NCBI RefSeq assembly: GCF_963675165.1
Contig: NC_087387.1
Location: forward strand, 1,371,001 to 1,435,000
DNA length: 64,000 bases
Direction of reading: 5' to 3'
DNA from: Halichondria panicea
Taxonomy: Eukaryota > Porifera > Demospongiae > Suberitida > Halichondriidae
The notes beneath the pieces were generated by a model that was not told the DNA's origin, ran no database searches, and saw nothing but the letters and a program-made list of their open reading frames with translations. The translations under genes were made by a program, and so were the position numbers. Shown one piece after another: positions 54,769 to 64,000 of the stretch. Position 1 is the first letter of the stretch, and each line of letters opens with the position of its first letter.

Positions 54769-55334
54769 CTCCCTCACACACACCCACACCCTCACACATC
54801 CAGATGGTGGAGTACCTAGTTGGTGATGGTCCCAACAACAGATACGCTCTCGTCTGCTCCGAGTGCAAGTCTCACAACGGAATGGCCCTCAGAGACGAGT
54901 TTGAGTACCTCGCCTTCCGCTGTGCCTACTGCTACAGTCTCAACCAGGCTCGTAAGAAGAGACCCACTCTGGAGAGGCCTCCCAGTATCAGCGGGCCTCA
55001 ACCCACGGAGGAGGTATGCCCCTGTAATTAGCTAAGCTGACTATAGGTGAACTGTATAATATTATAATTAATTATACACTCAGCAAATTTACAGTCCAGA
55101 CGATAGATAGCAACACATAATATCCCCTTCTTTCTCTGGCCCTTTCTTCTCCAAATTTTGTCAAGAACTGTACTCTTCTTCCTCTAGACACTGCCAGGGG
55201 AGGGTGCAGAGAACAGGAACGGTCACAATGGTAACGAACAGCCGTCTCCTCAGCACAGGCGTCGATCCAGAGGGCAAAGGTCATCCTCTCAGTCTAATGA
55301 AGGGAACGTGACGCCCACCCCCACTGACGAATAA
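51785..55334 (+). CDS. LNPK: Lunapark (LNPK), ER junction protein, 379 aa, 9 exons
   Basis: Exons: 51785-51811, 51873-51914, 52018-52205, 52659-52717, 53016-53056, 53274-53622, 53863-53939, 54804-55013, 55188-55334; 1140 nt in frame. The protein begins MGLFFSRSK (possible N-myristoyl Gly2 as in LNPK), then KDILEELELSIKKF, two hydrophobic segments (GYLLILSFFMYLIGLLIFYL and VLYGTPFVLFPVMIYFV), VMEKETYKTARELLEKYDP (human VMEKETYKTAKLILERFDP), a Pro/Gln-rich linker and the C4 zinc finger CSECKSHNGMALRDEFEYL ... RCAYC. LNPK stabilises three-way junctions of tubular ER through finger-mediated dimerisation. Exon 1 ends at AAG|GTAATG; the nearer donor breaks the frame. Exons 6 and 8 have CA-rich acceptors. 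Confidence 0.93.
52271..52395. mobile_element. Short foldback element in the Lunapark intron 3
   Basis: ACTGTTTCGG plus GGTGTCTATG and GATTTAGAAGCCC on the left mirror GGGCTTCTAAATCACATGGA and CACCGACAAAACAGT on the right. It is about 125 bp and non-coding. An NRF1-type TGCGCATGCGCA lies just beyond it at 52412-52423. Confidence 0.6.
54717..54803 (+). repeat. (CA)n / CACACCCTC tract before the Lunapark exon 8 acceptor
   Basis: Pure CA runs into CTCTCCCTCACACACACC and ends at CATCCAG. The tract serves as the upstream part of the acceptor at 54803. Confidence 0.85.
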
Positions 55335-56213
55335 CTCATTCAGAAATCACTAACTATATCGTTATAGCACAGTCTATTGCATGTGTGTGCATGTGTGTGG
55401 TCCTTGTGTGTGGTCCTTGTGTATTAATTTATACACTTTATATGATTTATTGTATACATGTCTTGAAATTATTCCTCACTCCGATAATTATATGAGTCCC
55501 CCCCTGTTATAATTATTATTATTTACTTTGCAATCAGAAACAATTTAATATGCATGTTAATTGGTGTACCAACATTGTTATAATTATGCAAAGTGCATGC
55601 CAAAATAATATAATAATTATATCTTACATCATCTGAACAGTACTATTAGGTGACTCTTCAATATTCAGCAAAGAACACATTTCTTTTTTAGCTACAAAAA
55701 GGCAAACACTCGTCATTAATCTTTCCCAGGCCAAAATTACAAACATCTGAGTGAACTAGCACTGATCATGCAGCAGTAGCCTTATATCAAATCAGCCCTA
55801 CTGAAAGCTCACGACTTGCATCTGAGTATTAGTCCAAAGTGGTACACTTCTGAGACTATAGACACCTGATCAGGAGTTCATTAAGAAACTCCTGACCTGA
55901 TTAACACCTAAAAGCTAGCTTGAAGAAAAGCATTGAAAATTAATTTCTCAATTCGATAATTATTATTATAAGAGTCCCCTGTTATGATTGATGTGTTATT
56001 CATGATCAACAATCAGAAACAACGTTAACATTGACATGTTGATTGGTGTACACAAACGTTTTACAAAGTGCATGCCAAAACAATAAGATGTAACACATGA
56101 ACAACAGTTAAAGGTGTATACGAGAACTGAAGAATTCGACATTATCATATATACCTATCTCTGAGTGAATATAATAACAGAGTGTGTAAAGTTAGTGGAG
56201 ATAGAGCCAAACG
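55335..56213. other. Tail-to-tail interval Lunapark / CLASP with a diverged direct duplication
   Basis: No gene is seen. About 115 bp near 55494-55614 (CAATCAGAAACAA, ATTGGTGTAC, CAAAGTGCATGCCAAAA) recurs in diverged form near 55972-56094. Between them, about 55868-55905, lies a hairpin (ATCAGGAGTT / AACTCCTGA). Confidence 0.6.
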
Positions 56214-59200
56214 TTAGTTTTTCTTGTTACTGCTGGACTCTTGCTGTGCTCTTTTAATGTAGAGGTCCAGTAGCTTGCTCTGTGTGTGTGTGTGTGTGTG
56301 TGTGGGGGGGGGGGGGGGAGGGGTGAATTTACAGTCATAGTGGCTGTGTATTCAAATTACTACTATAGATTCAAGAAAGCTTAGCTTTTACATAATGGGG
56401 CCAATTTAGGGCCTACAGTTTTATTGAAGCTATAATACATGTACTCAATGCTGCTGCATAAGCAAAGGGAGCTCTAATTGAGCACACCACACAATTAACA
56501 ACAATGGTACAACTCTATACACAGCAGTGTGTGATATGAGCAATGTACGGTGCACCTGGCTTACCTGAGATGAGCTGAGCTTGGTAAGGTACTCCTTGAT
56601 GGTGTCCCCCACACTAGCCTGTACTGCCACCAAACAGAATACACTGACTTTACGCACACTGCTCTCGGTATGGCAATAACCACGGATGAGTCCGGGTATT
56701 ATCTCCGGGAGCTTGGACCGGAGGTAGTCTGAGTCCCCACAGTTTATTACCTGACGTATGTGTGGGTGGTAGTGTGGGTGTGGAGGGGTGGTGTGGGTGG
56801 TGGTGCATGGTGGTTATTCGATGTATGTAGAGTCCTCAATACGAACGTAATTATAAGGAGCTACTCCTGCATGTATGTATGTTTAAAACATTATCTCTGG
56901 CTTGTACACGTATGGTTTAGGTGGTGTTGTATGCTACTGTACAATAACATGTACTACCGTATAGCGCGAAATTTTCGAGGCACTTCTATTTCGTGGATTG
57001 GCCTCTAAAAGCCATTTCGTTGTACAATGTTCGCGGAATGACTGCTTACCGGAAGCCACGCCTTTAAGTATTTGCATAATAGCAGGTAATTCTTATTAAC
57101 GAACACTTTTCGTGGACTTAATTTTCGTGTAGAATTCCAACCCACGAAATCCGCGAAAATTAAGCCCCTCGAAAATTTCGCGCTATACGGTATGCCAATG
57201 AGCTATTATACCTTAAGGTAGTACATGTATAGCTAAGATTCGTGCAGTATTGCACAAAAAATGCCTGTCAAATAATTATCATAACTAATAATTATGTGTG
57301 CATGTAACAAAACAAACCAACTTATTAAACCACACCTTAGTGAACAGCTTTATAGTGCCCAGTAACATGGGATACTTCTCCTGGGCCACCATTGGGTACA
57401 GGAGACATACTGTACTCTCAAACGGAAGAGCAGGTGCAAGAAATTCGAAAGTGTCCTCGGCAGCTTGACTAACCAAACTGTCTGAATCTGAAAACCCCTT
57501 CAGTACTTTAATAGTAGCAAGTTCAGCGTAGTCTTTTAGTTTATCTCCATTCGATTTGAGCATTTCTCTAAAGACACGAAGACACATTGCTCGTACGTTG
57601 CTCTCTTCATCTGATAACAGCTCCAGTAACCGCAGTAACACCGTCTGAAAGTGCTCGCCCCAACTGCAGGATTCAGGAGATTCTCGCGCTTGTGTATAGA
57701 GTGTTTCGAGGGCAGCGTTGCGGAGCTTTGAGCTGAGGGTGAAGGAGAGGGGGGTGGGTGGGTATAACAGTGGTGGCAAAGTTCACATTTTGAAATTCAA
57801 ATTCATGTGATACTGTATATGACACATGTGATGAAGATACAGCTATTTTTTTACTTTTTGGCTGTAGTCAATTCTCTCACTAACACAGCCATCTTGTCTC
57901 TATGGAGATAGTCATCGTTCCCTGCAACATGTAGAGATGATAGTAAGGTATAATACAAGTAAGTACATGCATGTACAATCATGTATGTATGTGTGGGGTG
58001 ACTTGATGCGATCAGCAGTGGTGGTACAGAAATGTGTGTGGAATGTGAGTTGTGTGTGTGTGTGCGTGGGTGTGTGAGTGTGCGCGCGTGTGTGTGTGTG
58101 GGTGTGTGTGTGTGTGTGTGTGTGTACCCTGATCCTCTCCAAAGTCCAAGTGAGGTAGGTCGGAGAGGGAGAACTGCTCCAGTGAGTTGGAGGGAGAGGC
58201 GTGCACCTCCGTGCGGCCATTCTGGTACTGAGAGGGAGAGTACTCTGACCTGCATGAGGAGGTAACATCTGTATGTAGCTATTGTACCACAATCACTAAT
58301 ACTTAGGTAAATCAGAGACTCGCTCGTAGCGTAGCACCAAAAATATTTCAGGGTCATACATTGTAGCTAGTAAATAAAATAAAAATTATGTAGCTTCTCA
58401 ACTCTTCATGCAGCCATAATTATAAGTTCAGCTACATGTACATAATTATAATTATTGTGTATATATTCTCACATAGAACTGCCAGCTCTGTTTATCCTCG
58501 GCCGCTCTTGAGCCATCTTGGCTGCCAACTGGTCTGCCAGTTTCTCTGGCCCAACCGACTGTGCCCTCGGGGGAATGACTCGTCTCATACGCCCTGGGGG
58601 TAGGAAGATAGAGTAACAATTATACAAGTGTCCAGCAACTCTGTGTTATTGTAGTGCAGCAGTAGTTTAATGGGCGTGGTCTTACCAGTGGAAGGGGCGG
58701 AGCCAGGTGTGGTGGACATTGGTCGTCGAGGAGGTGTGCCTTTGGGTGTGCGGATACCAGTGCCCCTCTTGCCAGGAGTGGGGATGCGACTACGAGTACC
58801 TGCAGTAGATAACGTATACAGCAAAGTGTGAAAAGTATGACTCAGTATAACAGCTGCTACAGTATACCAAGAGTATAATTATACATGTAATAGAGAGAGA
58901 GTATTGAACGTAGGCATACTGTGTATCAGATGTATGCGGAGAGTAACGTAACTTCCTGTATCTGTCATGGGAATACATCACCCACACTTGGATTGGTCAG
59001 TGTGCAAATTTTAAGCTTGTGACAGATACAGGAAGTCATGTTACTCTCCGCATAACATGTACATTTGATGCACAGTATGCCCACGTTTGATACTCTCTCT
59101 CTATCATATACTCTTGATTATACTAATCTATGTGATTATACAGAATGATTTATAGTTTACCTGGAGAGGTCATGTTGGGGGTCGATGATGAAATAGTCCT

Positions 59201-62200
59201 GGCACCCCCCAGACTCCTAATTGCTGAGGGGGGTAGGGAGGCGACGGGATTGAGTCGGGAGCCACTGGAGGGGGTTTTGGGTCGCGAGCCACTGGAAGGA
59301 GTCTTAGGTCGGGAACGGGGGGAATTGGACAAGGGGGTCCGTGGTGGCTGGGGGGGGGGGGACTATCACTGTTAAAATGTTCACTAGAGTGGATTTAATC
59401 AACTGTATAGGCTGTTAACAAGCCAAATAATTGCCAATGATAATTATAATACAAGACACACAGGAGTGAGTTCATGCTACATAAAATCAATGTATAATTC
59501 AAATATAACCTACATTATAAATAGCCCTCAATAGACTAGTGTACATGTACATGTACGTACATTCACATGTATAACCTCATCCCCACACACACATCCTTAT
59601 ACTAACTCTATATCTCAGAACCCTGCATAACACACCATACACACACCACACACACACCTTCCTCTGAGCCGGCGATGTCTTCTTGGGTGAGGTTGATTTC
59701 TCTCGATCACTCTCTTCGCCCGAACTGGACATGTCCGCCACGTAGCATTGCAATATTCTGTTGGCCGACTCCTGGAGTATCCGTGGGAGAGCGTTGAGCA
59801 TGAGGGAGAGGGTGGCGGGGTTGAGATCAAAAAGACGGGTGAGGACCTTCTGACTCTGTCTCCGCACCTCGGCACTCTTGGGCTCTGTCGTGTACTCAAT
59901 GAGTTTGGGGAGGGCTTGACGCATCACTGTGTGAGGTGTGTGTGTGGGTGTGAGGGGTATGTGCAGTGTGGGAGGGTGTGAGGTGTGTGTGCAGTGTGGG
60001 AGGGTGTGAGGTGTGTGTGCGTGTGGGAGGGTGTTATATGTGCGTACAGTACCAGCTTGTATGTGCATGTTGACTCTTGATAGTGAGCATAATGTGTACA
60101 CATGCGACCTCACCAGTATTATCCTTAAAATCTGACCCCTCGACGGAGGGCAGCAGCTCGAGGAAGTACTCTAACCAGGCCACCTTCACTTTGGAGTTCA
60201 TGGGCTGTGACTGGTCCGACACAAGACGACACATATTGGAGAACTGGACGTCCGGATCAAACGATTTTCTGCATGGGAGGGGAGGGAGGAAGTTAAATAG
60301 CACAAGGGCAATATTGTTTGCACACTATAGACATCTTTGTCATAATATAGTATACAACGGACGTACATTAACACTGTACATTGACATGTATAAAATTATG
60401 GCTAAATTTTAAATGCTGACAGTGTAGTTTGAACTGCTTAAACGATCAAAATAGAATTTAAATTTGTTTAGATTGTCCAATCGCAACAAAAAATTGTGCA
60501 TTCTGTAGCTCTTCAAGTGCTCTGTAATTATGGTACGCTTATATCCTGTGGGGGTTACAAATTCTCCATTTTTCATGTAGTTTCCTTCAATTAGAGACTA
60601 TTTTAATCGGATACTCACCGTATTTGCTCCAGCACCAGCTGTAGTTTAAAGTGCACGGAGGTGAGCATGTCGGAGCCTTGTCTGTGTATCAGTCGCAGGA
60701 GCATAATGTAGAGCCAGTCATCAAGATACTCCCGATGTTCTTCAATGAACTTGGCCAGTGTGTCCAGGAACATGCTGAATACCTGCATGGAGGTATGGGG
60801 GGGGGGGAGTGGGGGGGAGGGGAGGGTTACGTATGTTATTGAAATAAAGAAGAAATAATGTCTAGCAACATTTTGAATGAAGTATGTGAGAAGGATCATC
60901 TCTTCTGATTGTAATGCATAATAATAATAATAATTGTACTACTAATTGTACGGCATGCATGGGGTTTTCATTAAGTACTAATAAACAAACGTTCTTCGTC
61001 CTTCCATGCAGGCTGGCATGTCTACTAGAGCATGTCTATAGTGTAGCTACATGTACGTATTCCTATACTGTATATTGGGGAGGGATGGCTGACCTTGGCG
61101 TGTGGCTCAGCAAACATCTGCTTGAAGACTGCTCTCACTCTCTGCATATCACTATGACTGCATGTACAGAGAACAGGAGGCAGTAACACTCCAACAGCTA
61201 TCTATATATAGCTTATACGGTAGCTAATCATCATACACTCCCCTAACCAAATTATTTGCAACCAGTACACACTAATTATTATACATGTAGATTCCATGAT
61301 TTATAATTATATTGGAGTACCATTCACATAATCAAAATAATTGTTACTGAATACATACATGTAGTCTACAAGGTTTGGTCAAACTGCACAGATCCTTGAA
61401 CATACGTGCATGAGAGAGCTATTATATCATGTGATCACTAAGCCACCACCCTAACCACTAAGCCACACCCATTCTGCCCCTCATCACAACTACTATGCAT
61501 GCCTTATCTTTTTTATACTATACATCATTCTAACAAACTAATTGACTGACTCACGAGAACGGTATGGTGCTGTCCAGCAACATGTGCAGCTGTGCTATTC
61601 CATCCTTCCTCTCGGACCAGCTGCTGCTCATGCACAGGGAAACCAGGTCATTCAAATCCTGCACGCAAGGAGGAGACAAACGACGAAACAATGTGCACAC
61701 ATAATATAATAATTACTGTTTCATATGAACATCTTTACCACAATTAGACCATGGAAGTTGACTGCCGTATATAGCAGGTTATTTTCGAGGCACTGAATTT
61801 TCGCAGATTTTATTTCGAGGTTCTGGTCTTTCAACCGGAAGTAAACCACGCCTCGAAAATAACCAGCTATACGGTATAGAGTGTGCAGTGTACATTCATT
61901 GTGCATTGCACAACCATTACTGCCATTGCTCATCATTCATTGCTCCATGCATTATAATCATGTACAGTATCTACTGTTGCCATGCAGGTATATTATGCAT
62001 AGCACATGCACATACGTAGTTCAGAGCTGAGAGGTCCAGCAAACTTTGATAGAGGCCACGATTATCGGAGTACAAGTAAACTTGAGAGATGTAACCACAC
62101 GACATGACTACAGATGTAGCTACGTAGAGCTAACACGAACAGCTGCCTCCACTCACACACTACACAAGTTACACACACACACACACTAGCTATACTCTCC

Positions 62201-63646
62201 TAATACTGGCTACAGTAGCACCTAGGTCATTCCCACTAACTGTCACTATGGGTAACAGCATCATCTCGCACGTTCAAAAGCAGCCCAACCTATTAACACA
62301 TACTTGAATATTTCACAGCGATTACGATGCGTGCATACAACAAAACATGCGACACATTTAACACTTGACATACTGTAAGCTCACTGTGTGTGAATTACTG
62401 TTTTCACCTTCCATATTAACAAATTTGCACTGCTTAGCATTCGTTAAATTTATGTTAACGGACATTCAACAATTCATTGAAAAGGATCGCAAACAATTAA
62501 ACAAACTACATGAGTTGGGATACATGATACCGTATAGCGGGTATATTTCGACGGTATAAATGTTTGTGGTTTTCGCGGATTAAGCACGTACCGCGAACAT
62601 TTATACCCTCGAATTTACTATCGCATGCATGCATGCATGCTGCAAAAGGCTGCTATTCCGCGAAAATGAAATCTGCGAAAACCTTTCTAAAGGCATATCC
62701 GCGAAAATTTATACCCTCAAAATAATATACCCGCTATACGGTAGTTACATGGCTGCTTGTAGATGCATGTACAAGGCGTAACTCACGGTGACAGGCTGTG
62801 TGTATCTGGCGTAGGGGTTGACGGACACTTCACTGGAGATGGAATATGAGCTCCTCTCAGAAGAAACACTGCCGGCATCTTCATCGTCGTCACGATCTTT
62901 GTTGCCTTTGCCATAGCCCTGAACACATGCAGTTTACAGACGAGTAATAAATAAGTCATAATAACTCAATGCTCAACTGTTTAATTAATGTGTTGCAAAG
63001 ATTCTGAAAACTCTGTAGAATCTTTCTAGAAAAAGTCCTTAAAATTTCTTTCAATTCAATTTCGGTACATGTTATGGCTACTCACGTATAGCTTCATCAT
63101 GTCCTCCGTAGTGAGGCTATCTCCGAGTTTCTGTTTCCCTGACGATGAGTTGGTCACGCCCCTTAAGCCAGTGGGACTGGTATCTCGACTGAGGAAGAGA
63201 CGTGAATATAAGATTACGAAATGTAACTGGCTGAAATCAATTAGAAACCAGAAACCAAATTACATGTAGTACCGCATATCGGGTTTCGAAAGCGAGGTTC
63301 TTTCGATTGCAAACTTCGAGTTTTTGCATACAAAAGACATGCATGCAAGAGTGAGCATGCGCATACATAAAACTCACAATACAGTTAGAAACGCAATACG
63401 GCTTGTACAGTACTAGTGTCATTTGCAAATATTAACTACGCGTTCGAAACCCAATATACTAGCTGTCTATACTTCATACCCCTGAGGCAAACCAGGTGCT
63501 CACCTGACAGCAGGACTGGGCTGACAGCTGCGTGAGAGACGACCAGAACGTGAGGCGGGTCTCTTCAGGTCATGACCTGAGGATCTCTTCTCCAGGCCGC
63601 CCCGCACACCAGTGCGAGAGGCTGGACGAACGTTAGACCTGTGAAC
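56214..63646 (-). CDS. CLASP: CLASP (CLIP-associating protein) homolog, 5' part missing; 791 aa visible in 16 exons
   Basis: Reverse-strand exons: 63646-63504, 63188-63086, 62918-62787, 61658-61555, 61139-61094, 60782-60619, 60268-60114, 59926-59658, 59347-59161, 58799-58686, 58593-58473, 58249-58128, 57921-57855, 57732-57336, 56750-56565, 56279-56214; phases agree and the end is TAA. TOG-type HEAT repeats match CLASP: SSSWSERKDGIAQL, KQMFAEPHAKVFSMFLDTLA (human RMFADPHGKVFSMFLETLV), IEYTTEPKSAEVRRQSQKVL, LPEIIPGLIRGYCHTESSVR and LLDLYIKRAQ. A Ser/Pro/Arg linker includes SRIP, the SxIP motif that binds EB proteins. CLASPs promote microtubule rescue at plus ends. The N-terminal TOG1 part is absent, so the gene continues beyond the window. 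Introns carry several MITE-like elements. Confidence 0.93.
56280..56321. repeat. (GT)n plus G-tract abutting the last CLASP acceptor
   Basis: In transcript sense this is a run of about 16 C followed by CA repeats, ending ACACACAG at the acceptor of the last CLASP exon. Confidence 0.9.
56955..57191. mobile_element. MITE-like element, CCGTATA-terminal family, in a CLASP intron
   Basis: TACCGTATAGCGCGAAATTT pairs with AAATTTCGCGCTATACGGTA, a 20-bp perfect terminal inverted repeat. The interior is shared with 18113-18347. Confidence 0.85.
58035..58127. repeat. (GT)n microsatellite next to a CLASP donor
   Basis: A GT/GC tract lies directly beside the exon ending at 58128 (transcript sense GTACACACAC). 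Confidence 0.9.
58864..59128. repeat. Foldback with ~100-bp arms in a CLASP intron
   Basis: AGAGAGAGTATTGAACGTAG, GGCATACTGTG, ATGCGGAGAGTAAC and CTTCCTGTATCTGTCA on the left are mirrored by TGACAGATACAGGAAG, GTTACTCTCCGCAT, CACAGTATGCC and ATACTCTCTCTCT on the right. The loop is about 55 bp. Confidence 0.85.
61763..61876. mobile_element. Short MITE-like element, CCGTATA-terminal family
   Basis: GCCGTATATAGCAGGTTATT pairs with AATAACCAGCTATACGGTA; the interior has TTTTCGAGGCACT and AACCACGCCTCGAAAA. It is about 114 bp. Confidence 0.75.
62528..62743. mobile_element. MITE-like element, CCGTATA-terminal family, in a CLASP intron
   Basis: TACCGTATAGCGGGTATATT pairs with AATATACCCGCTATACGGTA, a 20-bp perfect terminal repeat. 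An inner pair is GGTATAAATG / CATTTATACC, with GCATGCATGCATGC at the centre. Confidence 0.85.
63269..63462. mobile_element. Diverged MITE-like element in a CLASP intron
   Basis: GTACCGCATATCGGGTTTCG pairs imperfectly with CGAAACCCAATATACTA. The centre has GCATGCGCAT-like symmetry. It is non-coding. Confidence 0.55.
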
Positions 63647-64000
63647 CTAGAGGGAGGGGCAGGGGAACAGAGATTGTAAGATAGGTAATCGACTGATAAT
63701 ATTGATTGGGAACTGCTCCAACATGTACAGTACTGTGTATTGGTGCCTACAGTATTACTTCTCCACAAAATCCATCAAGGTACATGTGTTAGGGGGATGT
63801 GCCCAGAGTTATCTAAGTGGTGGCTTTTTTCAATCCTCCATCTCACAAAATAATGTGCGCTTTTTTATAGCCTAACATGTGGTCAGCTAGGCCTAAAGCT
63901 TGGTTTAGTGCCGACCACAGTGTGGGCCTCTGAGGTACAAGTTTCTTACTGCATGCACTAAGAGCTTTGTCCAACTTGGACAGGATTGTACAGCGGCCCA
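63647..64000. other. Right edge: probable CLASP intron, no firm exon
   Basis: No exon can be defended. A short reverse-strand stretch at the edge (from about 63951 to 64000) has a GTAAGAA donor and could be the tail of an upstream CLASP exon, but it is too short to assign. Confidence 0.35.

Noticed and set aside
55271-55283. DR1 at this site as a regulatory element
   Set aside because: It lies in Lunapark coding sequence (RGQRSS region), so I counted it for the enrichment but did not annotate it as a regulatory site.
63951-64000. Possible CLASP exon at the right edge
   Set aside because: It is too short to match CLASP and is cut by the window edge; only a plausible donor supports it.

Overview
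The window looks like a gene-dense chromosomal segment of an early-branching animal, most likely a demosponge resembling Amphimedon (inference). Reasons: small spliceosomal introns, often 50-100 bp; AT-rich non-coding DNA full of ATAATTATA-like words and small foldback elements; animal genes (SPOP, CLASP, Lunapark, CREBZF, a KMT2C/D-type HMG protein, TSPAN13/31); and large Ig/FN3/Calx-beta membrane proteins. I see no bacterial operons, rRNA, tRNA or CRISPR array, and no reverse transcriptase, integrase or capsid gene.

Layout. 1-2151: three small secreted MRH (mannose-6-phosphate-receptor-homology)-like proteins, two on minus and one on plus, with a 98-bp head-to-head interval. 2722-9749 (+) and 13166-21371 (-): two paralogous single-pass receptors, tail to tail, each with Ig-like domains, FN3, a Cys-rich module, Calx-beta domains, a membrane segment and a Tyr-containing tail. 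Between their 3' ends lie SDHAF3 (-) and ZNF830 (+), head to head. 21372-26233: about 4.9 kb with no confident gene, holding MITE-like elements and a 63-bp minisatellite with a coding-like signature. 26234-27879: MALSU1. 28023-35247 (-): a 1677-aa protein with a KMT2C/D-like HMG region but neither PHD nor SET. 36073-37924: an unrecognised 462-aa protein. 38020-39626 (-): UBE2Z. 39831-41710: myosin essential light chain. 42760-43551 (-): CREBZF. 43913-45648: TSPAN13/31-type tetraspanin. 45899-49158: SPOP. 49580-51625 (-): MDH1B. 51785-55334: Lunapark. 56214 to beyond 63646 (-): CLASP, whose 5' part lies outside the window or was not found.

The exon models were joined by hand from GT/AG (once GC/AG) sites. 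In every multi-exon gene that is complete here the summed exon length is a multiple of three and ends at a stop, which supports the models. Genes alternate strand almost perfectly, giving many short head-to-head intervals (98-825 bp) and short tail-to-tail ones (89-241 bp in several cases). The housekeeping genes act in separate pathways: succinate dehydrogenase assembly, mitoribosome assembly, ubiquitin conjugation, Cullin-3 substrate recruitment, ER junctions, microtubule plus ends and chromatin. The receptor pair with the neighbouring MRH proteins is the most interesting system: a plausible but untested self/non-self or adhesion recognition locus.
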